A DNA stretch of 64,000 nt. Origin: Streptomyces brasiliensis (GTDB lineage Bacteria; Actinomycetota; Actinomycetes; Streptomycetales; Streptomycetaceae). Where the stretch lies: assembly GCF_014647875.1 (NCBI RefSeq), contig NZ_BMQA01000017.1:62001-126000 (forward strand), given 5' to 3'. Shown here piece by piece: positions 41,075-48,629 of this stretch. Numbering within the stretch: the stretch's first letter is position 1; the number at the start of each line of letters is the position of its first letter. The notes beneath the pieces were generated by a model. It searched no databases. It worked only from the letters and a program-made list of their open reading frames with translations, and was not told where the DNA came from. The translations under genes and the position numbers were made by a program.

Positions 41075-42193
41075 TCAGCCGTCCGTGTCCGGCCTGCGCC
41101 GCCACAGCCGGTGGGCGGCGGCCGCGAACGCGCCCGCGATCAGCGCACCGCCTGCCACCAGCGTGGGAACGGACCCGTTGAAGGAGCCCCCCTCACCGGC
41201 CTCCACGCCGAGCCGCCCCCCGTCGGGGCTACAGGTATTGGCGCCGGCACAGGTGTGGTTGTCGCCGCCGTCACCACCGATGCCCCCGTAACTACCGATG
41301 CCCCCGTCACCACCGATGCCGCCGACGCCGCCGTCACCACCGATGCCGCCGCTCCCGTGGCTTTCGGTGTCGCCGCCGATACCGCCGGTGCCCCCGCCTT
41401 GGAGGTCACCTCCGGCACCCCCGCCACCGATGCCCAGGTTCCCGGTGTCGCCGCCCCCGCCCAGTTCCTCACGACCGGTCACGCCGCCCCCGCCCAGTTC
41501 CTCACGACCGGCCACGCCGCCCACGCCCAGTCCCTCACGACCGGCCACGCCGCCCCCGCCCAGTTCCTCACGACCGGTCACGCCACCCACGCCCAGTTGC
41601 TCACGACCGGTCACGCCACCCACGCCCAGTTCCTCACGACCGGTCTCGCCCAGCCCACCGGTCCCGGAGCCACCGCCGACCTCGCCATGTCCACCACCAC
41701 CGTCACCAGCGAGGCCACCCTCGCCGGCCCCGAGATCCGGACCCGTCCTCTCGTCGTCGCCCCGGACGGCCCCGCGACCCCCATCCCCCGCCTCACGCGG
41801 CACCGTGAACGTCGCGCGCCAGGGCGCACCTGTCGCGCCGACCGCCGCCGGACACGTACCGCTGACGGCGCCCGCGCGGTCCTGCCCGGTGCCCGGCATG
41901 GCGGTGATCCGCGCGGTGCCGCGATAGGCGGTCCTGGACGTCTGTCCGCCGGTGTCCGGGACCCGGGTCAGCTGGACGCTTCTCCCCTCGAAGGCCGACG
42001 ACGCGGCCGCCATGGTGGCGGGGACCGTCCCGCTGTTCGAGGCGCAGGTCACGGACACGGTGACGGTGCCGCCCGGCTGGACGGTGACCGGACTGACCTG
42101 CACGGCGGGATCCGCGGACGCGGCCGGCGCGGTGCCCACCACGGCACCGGCCAGGGAGGCTGCGACAAGGGCGGCACGGGCGGTGCGGCGCAT
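41075..42193 (-). CDS. Secreted glycine-rich repeat protein with C-terminal membrane anchor
   Basis: A 372-residue exported protein. Signal peptide: MRRTARAALVAASLAGAVVG to about ASA at 28. Residues about 30-125 form a compact region with VQVSPVTVQPGGTVTVSVTC and two paired cysteines (TCASNS, GTCPAA), common in Streptomyces surface proteins. Then a low-complexity Gly-rich stretch including six 11-residue repeats of the type GREELGVGGVT, and a TM segment TLVAGGALIAGAFAAAAHRL followed by WRRR near the C-terminus. No LPxTG-type sortase motif, so it is probably membrane-anchored and exposed. AAGGAG precedes the ATG. Two more cysteines (CAGANTC) lie before the TM. Function unknown. Confidence 0.8.
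   Translation of the reverse strand: MRRTARAALVAASLAGAVVGTAPAASADPAVQVSPVTVQPGGTVTVSVTCASNSGTVPATMAAASSAFEGRSVQLTRVPDTGGQTSRTAYRGTARITAMPGTGQDRAGAVSGTCPAAVGATGAPWRATFTVPREAGDGGRGAVRGDDERTGPDLGAGEGGLAGDGGGGHGEVGGGSGTGGLGETGREELGVGGVTGREQLGVGGVTGREELGGGGVAGREGLGVGGVAGREELGGGGVTGREELGGGGDTGNLGIGGGGAGGDLQGGGTGGIGGDTESHGSGGIGGDGGVGGIGGDGGIGSYGGIGGDGGDNHTCAGANTCSPDGGRLGVEAGEGGSFNGSVPTLVAGGALIAGAFAAAAHRLWRRRPDTDG
41462..41659 (-). repeat. Six 33-bp tandem repeats within the glycine-rich protein gene
   Basis: Copies begin at 41462, 41495, 41528, 41561, 41594 and 41627, an exact 33-base period, each opening on the plus strand with CAGTTCCTCACGACCGG or a one-to-two-base variant. They encode 11-residue units such as GREELGVGGVT. 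Copy number is likely to vary between strains. Confidence 0.9.
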
Positions 42194-42329
42194 GGGCGGG
42201 CTCCTTAGAACCGACGGCTGGAGGAGCACGGCGCTCGTGCCCCCGCTGCCATCACAGCCCGCCCGGCCGCTCCCCGCGCGCGGCCGGACGCCATTGGCGG
42301 GACACGGAACGGCCTATCGGGTGACCCCG

Positions 42330-42351
42330 CGGCTGCCCGGACGGGCAGCCG
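42330..42351 (-). terminator. Hairpin terminator after the DUF6158 gene
   Basis: CGGCTGCCCG and CGGGCAGCCG form a perfect 10-bp stem with a 2-base GA gap (effectively a 4-6 base loop after fraying), 11 bases past the stop of the DUF6158 gene. Confidence 0.6.
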
Positions 42352-42362
42352 GCCGGACCCGT

Positions 42363-42620
42363 TCAGCCCTTGCCGCTCCCCGGAGCCGCCGCCCCGCCGC
42401 AGTTCCGCTCGCGGGCGCCCTCCCGGGTGCGGCCCGCGGCGATGAGCCGGCGCGGGTTGCGGCGCAGGTATTCGCCCTCGAGCTGGGCCATGCGCTCGTT
42501 GTGGGCCCGCAGTGCGTCGTTCGAGCCGTAGAGCAGCGTGTCGTGGCGCGTGCGGTGGATCGTCTCCAGCTCCTTCATGAGCTGCTGGTCGTCCAGACGG
42601 TCCGGGTCGACTCCAGTCAT
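42363..42620 (-). CDS. DUF6158-family small protein
   Basis: An 85-residue acidic-to-neutral protein starting MTGVDPDRLDDQQLMKELET. The following IHRTRHDTLLYGSNDALRAH and ERMAQLEGEYLRRNPRRLI form an almost fully helical pattern found in short Streptomyces proteins (DUF6158 as I recall). The tail is disordered, with RTREGARERNCGG. No catalytic motif is visible. The Met start is the only one giving the family N-terminus; the open frame upstream overlaps the ABC-F gene. Function unknown; it is followed by a clear hairpin. Confidence 0.75.
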   Translation of the reverse strand: MTGVDPDRLDDQQLMKELETIHRTRHDTLLYGSNDALRAHNERMAQLEGEYLRRNPRRLIAAGRTREGARERNCGGAAAPGSGKG

Positions 42621-42679
42621 GGCGTGCCCCGCTCGTCGAGTCTCACGTTCCTTAAGGCCACTGTACGAACAGGTGGCCC

Positions 42680-44299
42680 CTACCGCGCCCGCTCCACCCG
42701 ATGCTCGTCCCACACCGGCTCCGGTGTCTCCCGTACCCGGCCGTCGCTGCCGAAGACGAGGTAGCGGTCGAAGGAGCGGGCGAACCAGCGGTCGTGGGTC
42801 ACCGCGAGGACCGTCCCGTCGAACGCCTCGAGACCCTCCTGCAACGCCTCCGCCGACTCCAGGTCGAGGTTGTCGGTCGGCTCGTCGAGCAGCAGCGCGG
42901 TGACGCCCTGAAGCTCCAGCAGAAGGATCTGGAAACGGGCCTGCTGGCCGCCGGAGAGCCGGTCGAAGGGTTGCTCGGCCTGGCCGGTCAGCTCGTAGCG
43001 GCGCAGCCGGGACATGGCCGCGCCCCGGTCCTGGGAGTGCTCCTTCCACAGGATGTCCAGAAGCGTACGGCCCATCAGTTCGGGGTGCGCGTGCGTCTGG
43101 GCGAAGTGCCCGGGCACCACGCGCGCACCGAGCTTCCACTGCCCGGTGTGCGCCACGTCGTCGCCGGCGAGCAGCCGCAGGAAGTGCGACTTGCCGGAGC
43201 CGTTGGAGCCGAGGACGGCGACTCGTTCGCCGTAGAACACCTCCAGGTCGAAGGGTTTCATCAGGCCGGTCAGCTCGAGTCCCGTACAGGTGACTGCCCT
43301 TACGCCCGTGCGGCCGCCCTTGAGGCGCATGGTGATGTCCTGCTCGCGCGGCGGCTCGGGCGGGGGTCCGGCCTCCTCGAACTTGCGCAGGCGGGTCTGC
43401 GCGGCCTGGTAGCGGGAGGCCAGTTCATGACTGATGCTGGCCGCCTGACGGAGGTTCAGGACGAGCTTCTTCAGCTGCGCGTGCTTCTCGTCCCAGCGTC
43501 GGCGCAACTCCTCGAAGCGGGCGAAGCGTTCGCGCCGGGCCTCGTGGTACGTGGCGAAGCCCCCACCGTGCACCCAGGCGTCGGCGCCGGCCGGTCCCGG
43601 CTCCACAGAGACGATCTTCTCAGCGGCGCGGGCGAGGAGTTCGCGGTCGTGGGAGACGAACAGGACCGTCTTGCGGGTCTCCCCCAGCCGCTCCTCCAGC
43701 CAGCGCTTGCCGGGCACATCGAGGTAGTTGTCGGGCTCGTCGAGCAGCAGCACCTCGTCGGTGCCGCGCAGCAGTGCCTCCAGGACCAGCCGCTTCTGCT
43801 CGCCGCCGGAGAGGGTGCGCACCTCGCGCCACTGGGCCCGCTCGTAAGGCATGCCGAGGGCGGCCGTGGTGCACATGTCCCACAGGGTCTCGGCCTCGTA
43901 GCCGCGCACCTCGGCCCAGTCGGCGAGGGCCTGCGCGTACTGCAGCTGAGCGGCCTCGTCGTCGACGGTCATGATGGCGTGCTCAGCCTTGTCGACGGCC
44001 CGCGCGGCCTCCTGGATTCGCGGCGGTGCGACGGACACCAGCAGGTCGCGTACGGTCGTCTCGTCCCGTACGGAACCGACGAACTGGCGCATCACGCCGA
44101 GGCCGCCGCTCACGGTGACCGTGCCGCCGTGCGGTTTCAGCTCGCCGGAGATCAGCCTCAGCAGGGTCGTCTTGCCCGCGCCGTTGGGGCCGACCAGGGC
44201 GACGGCGGCGCCTTCGCCGACCCGGAAGGACACGTCGCCGAGCAGCGCCCTCCCGTCGGGGAGGTAGTACTCGAGGTGTGCGGCTTCCAGATGTCCCAT
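42680..44299 (-). CDS. ABC-F family ATP-binding protein (ribosome-associated/antibiotic resistance type)
   Basis: A 539-residue protein with two ABC domains and no membrane segments, the ABC-F layout. First domain: Walker A GPNGAGKTT at 37-45, signature LSGGEQKRL, Walker B LLLDEPDNYLD. Second: GSNGSGKSH, LSGGQQARF, LLLDEPTDNLDL. A charged linker (about 245-320) contains RRWDEKHAQLKKLVLNLRQA, the place of the P-site tRNA interaction motif. ABC-F proteins act on the ribosome to relieve stalls or antibiotic block; whether this one protects against a drug is not clear. It follows the histidine-phosphatase gene by 42 bases on the same strand. Confidence 0.92.
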   Translation of the reverse strand: MGHLEAAHLEYYLPDGRALLGDVSFRVGEGAAVALVGPNGAGKTTLLRLISGELKPHGGTVTVSGGLGVMRQFVGSVRDETTVRDLLVSVAPPRIQEAARAVDKAEHAIMTVDDEAAQLQYAQALADWAEVRGYEAETLWDMCTTAALGMPYERAQWREVRTLSGGEQKRLVLEALLRGTDEVLLLDEPDNYLDVPGKRWLEERLGETRKTVLFVSHDRELLARAAEKIVSVEPGPAGADAWVHGGGFATYHEARRERFARFEELRRRWDEKHAQLKKLVLNLRQAASISHELASRYQAAQTRLRKFEEAGPPPEPPREQDITMRLKGGRTGVRAVTCTGLELTGLMKPFDLEVFYGERVAVLGSNGSGKSHFLRLLAGDDVAHTGQWKLGARVVPGHFAQTHAHPELMGRTLLDILWKEHSQDRGAAMSRLRRYELTGQAEQPFDRLSGGQQARFQILLLELQGVTALLLDEPTDNLDLESAEALQEGLEAFDGTVLAVTHDRWFARSFDRYLVFGSDGRVRETPEPVWDEHRVERAR

Positions 44300-44341
44300 G
44301 GGCAGGAATTGTGCGGGGCGCCCCCGACCTGCGGCAAACCG

Positions 44342-45019
44342 TTATCCGGCCGTGTCCGGGCCGCTCCGGCTCACCGGCTGCGGTTCCCCGGCCGGGCCGC
44401 TCTCCCCGGCGGGTGCCACGACGGCGCCGGCCCAGGACAGGGCCTTCCAGCCGTCGGAGGGCGAGCCCTCCAGGACGACCACACCGGTGTTGTCCAGCGG
44501 GCGGGCGGCGGCGAAGGACACGTCGACGTTGTCGGCACGGGCGGACGTCCACATGCGGATCGCGGCGCCGTGGCTGACCATGGCGACGCTCCCGGCGCCG
44601 CTGCGCGCGGCCTCGGCGATCACGGCGTCGTACCGCGCGAGCGCCTCGATGCCGGTCTCGCCGCCCGGCATCCGCAGGCCGGTGTCACCGGAGGCCCAGG
44701 CGAACACGGTCCGCATGTACAGCTGACCGCGCTCCGAGTCGCCGGGCACCATCTCCAGGTCGCCCGCGGACAGCTCGCGCAGGCCGTCGCGGACGTGCAC
44801 GTCGAGGCCCCGGGCAGTGGCCAGCGGGGCGGCGGTGAGCTGGGTGCGGATCAGGGTCGAGGCGTAGAGGGCCTCGATGTCCTCGTCGGCGAGCGCGGCG
44901 GGCAGGGCGGCGGCCTGCCGCTCCCCGAGGAGGGTCAGTCCGGGTCCGGGTACGGCGGTGTCGAGCAGGAAGTCGACGTTGGACGGCGTCTGACCGTGGC
45001 GGATGAGCAGCAGCCGCAT
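44342..45019 (-). CDS. Histidine phosphatase (phosphoglycerate mutase-like) family protein
   Basis: A 225-residue enzyme of the histidine phosphatase superfamily. The phosphorylated His is in LLLIRHGQTPSNVDF (residues 3-17), the second Arg in YASTLIRTQLTA, the acid Glu in GLRELSAGDLEM and the second His in VAMVSHGAAIRMW. Probably a broad phosphatase. The start MRLLLIRHG was chosen because GAGAGGAACCCC precedes it; the longer reading runs through a repeat array. It has an extended C-terminus rich in Pro, Gly and Ser. Divergent from the PAP2-kinase fusion, with short degenerate repeats between. Confidence 0.9.
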   Translation of the reverse strand: MRLLLIRHGQTPSNVDFLLDTAVPGPGLTLLGERQAAALPAALADEDIEALYASTLIRTQLTAAPLATARGLDVHVRDGLRELSAGDLEMVPGDSERGQLYMRTVFAWASGDTGLRMPGGETGIEALARYDAVIAEAARSGAGSVAMVSHGAAIRMWTSARADNVDVSFAAARPLDNTGVVVLEGSPSDGWKALSWAGAVVAPAGESGPAGEPQPVSRSGPDTAG

Positions 45020-45042
45020 ACGGGGTTCCTCTCGCTCGTTCA

Positions 45043-45137
45043 CACCACCGTCGCACGACAGTCGTCCGCACCACCGTCGCGCGACAGTGATGCGCGCCAC
45101 CCCGGCACGACACTCCTGCGCACCATCGACGCACAAC
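45043..45137. repeat. Short degenerate direct repeats in a divergent promoter region
   Basis: CACCACCGTCGCACGACAGT (45043-45062) recurs at 45069-45088 with one change, and weaker copies occur at 45098-45114 (CACCCCGGCACGACACT) and 45121-45137 (CACCATCGACGCACAAC). Spacing is 26, 29 and 23 bases. They fill the gap between the histidine phosphatase and PAP2-kinase starts and could bind a regulator cooperatively. Confidence 0.5.
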
Positions 45138-45167
45138 AAATGGCGGCTTCAGGGTACCCGGCCCGAT

Positions 45168-46664
45168 ATGAGCCCCGACGTCGACCTCACCGTCCCCCTG
45201 CCGGGCCGGCACGCGCTGCGCGCCCGGCTGCTCGGCCTCGACTCCCGGCTGTTCCGGATGGCCGCCGACCGACACTGGCCGGGTGCGGAGCCGGTGCTGC
45301 CGCGGCTGAGCCGGAGCGCGAACCACGGGCTGCTGTGGTTCGCGACAGCGGCGGCGCTGACCGCGAGCCGCACCCCGCACGCCCGCCGGGCCGCCGCCCG
45401 CGGTCTCGCCTCGCTGAGCCTGGCCTCCCTGACGATCAACACGCTCGGCAAGCGCTCGGTGCGCCGCCCGCGGCCCGCCCTGGACCCGGTCCCGAGGGTG
45501 CGGCAGCTGAAGCGGCAGCCGATCACCACGTCGTTCCCGTCCGGTCACGCGGCGTCGGCGGCCGCCTTCGCGACCGGGGTCGCCCTGGAGTCCCCGGCGT
45601 GGGGTGCGGCGCTGGCGCCGGTGGCCTTCTCGGTGGCGATGTCCCGTGTCTACACGGGCGTGCACTTCCCGAGCGACGTCCTGGCGGGTGCCGGGCTCGG
45701 CGCGATCGCCGCGTTCGCCGTACGTGGCCTGGTGCCCACACGGGCCGGGATCGGCCCACGGGCCAGGCCGCGCGCGGTGGCCCCGGCGGCGGCCGACGGC
45801 GAGGGGCTGATCGTCGTCATGAACCAGCGCGCGGGCGGCGCCGACCGTGTGCGCGCGCTGCGGGTCGAGCTGCCGGGGGCGGAGGTCGTCGCGTGCGAAC
45901 CGGACGACGTGGAGACCGAGTTGGCGAAGGCGGCGACCCGGGCGCGGATCCTGGGCGTCTGCGGTGGCGACGGCACGGTGAACACGGCCGCCGCCACCGC
46001 CCTGCGCCAGGGACTGCCGCTCGCGGTCCTGCCCGGCGGGACGCTCAACCACTTCGCACACGACCTGGGCATCGTGGACGCGCGCGGCCTCGCGCGGGCG
46101 GTGCGGCGGGGCGCGGCGGTCCACGTGGACGTGGGGCGCTTTTCGTCCCGTGGCCGGGAGGGCGTCTTCCTCAACACCCTGAGCCTGGGCGTCTATCCGG
46201 AGCTGGTGCGCGAGCGGGAGCACTGGTCGCACCGGATCGGCGCCTGGCCGGCCGGCGTGCTCGGCGCACTGCGGGTGCTGCGCGCGCACCGCCATCCACT
46301 GAAGGTCGAACTCGGCGGCGCCAAGCGCCCGTTGTGGCTGCTGTTCGTCGGCAACTGCGTGTACCACCAGCTGGGGTTCAGCCCGGGGCGCCGGCTCGAC
46401 CTGGCGGACGGACTGCTCGACGTACGGCTGGTGCACGGTGGCCGCAGGCCGGCGCTGGAGCTGCTGGCCGCCGCCCTCGCGGCCCCCCTGAGCCGTTCCC
46501 CGGCCCACGCGTCGGTCCGGGTGGACCGGTTGCGCCTGGCCGGCGTGACTCCTGGCACGCTCCTGGCGTACGACGGCGAAGTCACGGATGTGGGAGGCGA
46601 GTTGACACTGGAGAAGCTGCCGCGCGCCCTGACCGTCTACCGGCCTCTGCCCCGGATTCGATGA
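45168..46664 (+). CDS. PAP2 phosphatase - diacylglycerol kinase-like fusion protein
   Basis: A 498-residue fusion. Residues 20-195 are a membrane PAP2 phosphatase with the three signature motifs: KRSVRRPRP (95-103), PSGH (124-127) and SRVYTGVHFPSD (159-170). Residues about 215-495 are a DAGK/YegS-like lipid kinase with VCGGDGTVNTAA, PGGTLNHFAHDLGI and NTLSLGVYPELV. The two halves catalyse opposite steps, removing and adding phosphate on lipids, so the fusion may tune phosphatidic acid or another lipid phosphate at the membrane. Such fusions exist in other actinobacteria. ATG 45168 was preferred to the upstream readings through the repeat region; no strong ribosome site was seen. Confidence 0.9.
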   Translation: MSPDVDLTVPLPGRHALRARLLGLDSRLFRMAADRHWPGAEPVLPRLSRSANHGLLWFATAAALTASRTPHARRAAARGLASLSLASLTINTLGKRSVRRPRPALDPVPRVRQLKRQPITTSFPSGHAASAAAFATGVALESPAWGAALAPVAFSVAMSRVYTGVHFPSDVLAGAGLGAIAAFAVRGLVPTRAGIGPRARPRAVAPAAADGEGLIVVMNQRAGGADRVRALRVELPGAEVVACEPDDVETELAKAATRARILGVCGGDGTVNTAAATALRQGLPLAVLPGGTLNHFAHDLGIVDARGLARAVRRGAAVHVDVGRFSSRGREGVFLNTLSLGVYPELVREREHWSHRIGAWPAGVLGALRVLRAHRHPLKVELGGAKRPLWLLFVGNCVYHQLGFSPGRRLDLADGLLDVRLVHGGRRPALELLAAALAAPLSRSPAHASVRVDRLRLAGVTPGTLLAYDGEVTDVGGELTLEKLPRALTVYRPLPRIR

Positions 46665-46762
46665 CCCGTCAGTCCACATACCAAAACGCATGTCTCATTA
46701 TTCGGCACTCGGACGTACGGTGGCGGAACACCGGAAACGACCGGAGAAGAAGGGGCAGTGCC

Positions 46763-47581
46763 ATGCCGAAGTCGCAGGAGACCGCCGTCTACACGCACGG
46801 GCACCACGAGTCGGTGCTGCGTTCGCACACCTGGCGGACCGCCGCCAACTCCGCGGCCTATCTGCTCGGCTCGCTCAAACCGCACATGAAGATCCTGGAC
46901 ATCGGCTGCGGCCCCGGGACGATCACCGCCGACCTGGCGGCCCTGGTCCCCGACGGGCACGTCACCGGCGTCGACCACGCGCCGGGCATCCTGGACCAGG
47001 CCCGGGACACGGCCGGCGCGCGCGGCCTGACGAACGTCGACTTCGCGGTCGCCGACGTCCACGCCCTCGACTATCCCGACGACACGTTCTGCGTGGTCCA
47101 TGCTCACCAGGTGCTCCAGCACGTGGGCGACCCGGTGCAGGCGCTGCGCGAGATGGTCCGGGTCACCAAGCCGGGCGGGTTCATCGCCGTCCGCGACTCC
47201 GACTACGCGGCGATGACCTGGTACCCCGAACTGCCCGTTCTGGATGACTGGTTGGACCTGTACCGGCGGGTGGCCCGCGCCAACGGGGGCGAGCCGGACG
47301 CCGGGCGGCGGCTGAAGTCGTGGGCGCTGGCCGCGGGGTTGACGGACATCACGGCCACGTCCGGCACATGGACGTTCGCCACGCCCGAGGAGCGTGCGTG
47401 GTGGAGCGGGCTGTGGGCGGACCGGACGGTGGCGTCGTCGTACGCCGAGCGGGCCGTCGACGGCGGGCATACGAGCGCCGAGGAGCTGACGGCCGTGGCG
47501 GAGGCCTGGCGGGAGTGGGGGAAGCGGGAGGACGGCTGGTTCGCCGTACTGCACGGCGAGATCCTCTGCCGCAAGGCGTGA
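46763..47581 (+). CDS. Class I SAM-dependent methyltransferase (UbiE-like)
   Basis: A 272-residue methyltransferase. N-terminus YTHGHHESVLRSHTWRTAAN precedes SAM motif I ILDIGCGPGTITADL (residues 44-58), the acidic VTGVDHAPGILDQA, and FCVVHAHQVLQHVGDP (motif IV). ATG 46763 has AGAAGGGG upstream. The gene is read from a locally AT-rich promoter region (CATGTCTCATTATTCGG near 46690). Annotators often label this group UbiE or arsenite methyltransferase-like, but the Cys residues of ArsM are not present. Its 3' end is duplicated twice downstream (see repeat). Confidence 0.88.
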   Translation: MPKSQETAVYTHGHHESVLRSHTWRTAANSAAYLLGSLKPHMKILDIGCGPGTITADLAALVPDGHVTGVDHAPGILDQARDTAGARGLTNVDFAVADVHALDYPDDTFCVVHAHQVLQHVGDPVQALREMVRVTKPGGFIAVRDSDYAAMTWYPELPVLDDWLDLYRRVARANGGEPDAGRRLKSWALAAGLTDITATSGTWTFATPEERAWWSGLWADRTVASSYAERAVDGGHTSAEELTAVAEAWREWGKREDGWFAVLHGEILCRKA

Positions 47582-47674
47582 ACGCCACGCTCCCCGGCCC
47601 CGGGAGCCGACCTCGGCGCGAGAACCTCTGCCGCAGGGCGTGAACGGCGAGACCCTCGGCCGCAAGCCGTGACC
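47555..47674 (+). repeat. Triplicated 3' end of the methyltransferase gene
   Basis: The last codons and stop, GGCGAGATCCTCTGCCGCAA then GGCGTGAAC (47555-47583), recur with a few changes at 47615-47645 and 47646-47674, each again ending in an in-phase-looking TGA. The third copy abuts the stop of the convergent LigD-type gene. Looks like local duplication of the gene's tail. Confidence 0.7.
47589..47607. terminator. Possible hairpin terminator between convergent genes
   Basis: GCTCCC and GGGAGC pair around CGGCCCC, just after the methyltransferase stop and before the repeated copies. Short stem but GC-rich, placed between convergent genes. Confidence 0.4.
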
Positions 47675-48610
47675 TCAGCGTCGTCGGCCCTCGCGCAGCT
47701 CGTCCAGGCGGCGCCGGGCCGGCCCCAGTGACCGGCCCTTCGTCATCATCCCGGCCCAGGGGTCGGTGCGGGCCTGGTCGACGGCGTCGGCGATCGTCCA
47801 GCGGCGGGAGTCCAGGGTGGGGTCCTCGAGCTGGTTCCAGGAGACGGGGACGGCGACGGGGGCGCCGGGCTTGGCGCGTACCGAGTAGGGCGCGACCGCT
47901 GTCTGTGCGTAGGCGTTGCGCTGCACGTCGAGGTAGAGGCGGTCGCCGCGGTCCGCCTTGCGGGCGGCCGTGGTGAGCCGCCCGGGGTGGTCGCCGGCCA
48001 GCAGCTCGGCGACATCCCGGGCGAACTCACGTACCTCGTCGAACTCCTGATGTCGGGTCAGCGGAACGACGACATGCAGGCCGCGCGATCCGGTGGTCAT
48101 CGGGGCCGACGGCAACCGTAGTTGGCCGAGCAGTTCACCGAGCCATCCCGCCGCCTCGCGCACCGCCGCGAAGTCGTCGGTGGACGGGTCGAGGTCGAAG
48201 ACCATCCGGTCGGGCCAGTTGGGCCGATCGGCGCGGGAGAGCCAGCGGTGCATGGTGAGACAGGCCTGGTCGGCGAGGAAGACGAGGGTGGCGGTGTCGT
48301 CGCAGACGACATGGGTGACCGTGCCGCCCTCCTTGGCGACCTCGGCCCGGACGATCCACTCCGGATAGCTGTCGGGGACGTTCTTCTGCATGAACCGGGG
48401 ACCGTGCAGGCCGTCCGGCCGGCGCTCCAGCATCAGCGGGCGGCCGCGCAGGTGCGGCAGCATGTAGCGGGCGACGGACCGGTAGTGCTCGACCAGGTCG
48501 GCCTTGGTGTACTCCTTCGCGCCCCCGTCGCCTGGGAAGAGCACCTTGTCCGGCCGGTGGACCGTCACCGTGCGGCGGCCCGCCCGCACCGTCCGCGTCT
48601 CGTCCGTCAT
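47675..48610 (-). CDS. LigD-type polymerase/primase domain protein (NHEJ)
   Basis: A 311-residue stand-alone polymerase domain of the bacterial non-homologous end-joining enzyme LigD (archaeo-eukaryotic primase fold). It begins with VHRPDKVLFPGDGGAKEYTK, a typical start; the catalytic aspartates are in MVFDLDPSTDDF; TTGSRGLHVVVPL and LYLDVQRNAYAQTAVAPYSV are the nucleotide- and 5'-phosphate-binding regions. It fills or extends broken DNA ends, preferring ribonucleotides in studied homologues. No ligase domain, nuclease domain or ku gene is within the window. It starts 19 bases after the transketolase stop and is the last gene of a three-gene operon. Confidence 0.92.
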   Translation of the reverse strand: MTDETRTVRAGRRTVTVHRPDKVLFPGDGGAKEYTKADLVEHYRSVARYMLPHLRGRPLMLERRPDGLHGPRFMQKNVPDSYPEWIVRAEVAKEGGTVTHVVCDDTATLVFLADQACLTMHRWLSRADRPNWPDRMVFDLDPSTDDFAAVREAAGWLGELLGQLRLPSAPMTTGSRGLHVVVPLTRHQEFDEVREFARDVAELLAGDHPGRLTTAARKADRGDRLYLDVQRNAYAQTAVAPYSVRAKPGAPVAVPVSWNQLEDPTLDSRRWTIADAVDQARTDPWAGMMTKGRSLGPARRRLDELREGRRR

Positions 48611-48629
48611 CGCACGACCACCTCGCCCT

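Noticed and set aside
42701..47581. Plus-strand open frame of 1626 codons
   Set aside because: Only its last 272 codons are a real methyltransferase. The rest is antisense to the ABC-F and histidine phosphatase genes and out of phase with the PAP2 fusion, with Arg/Gly/Pro-rich composition.
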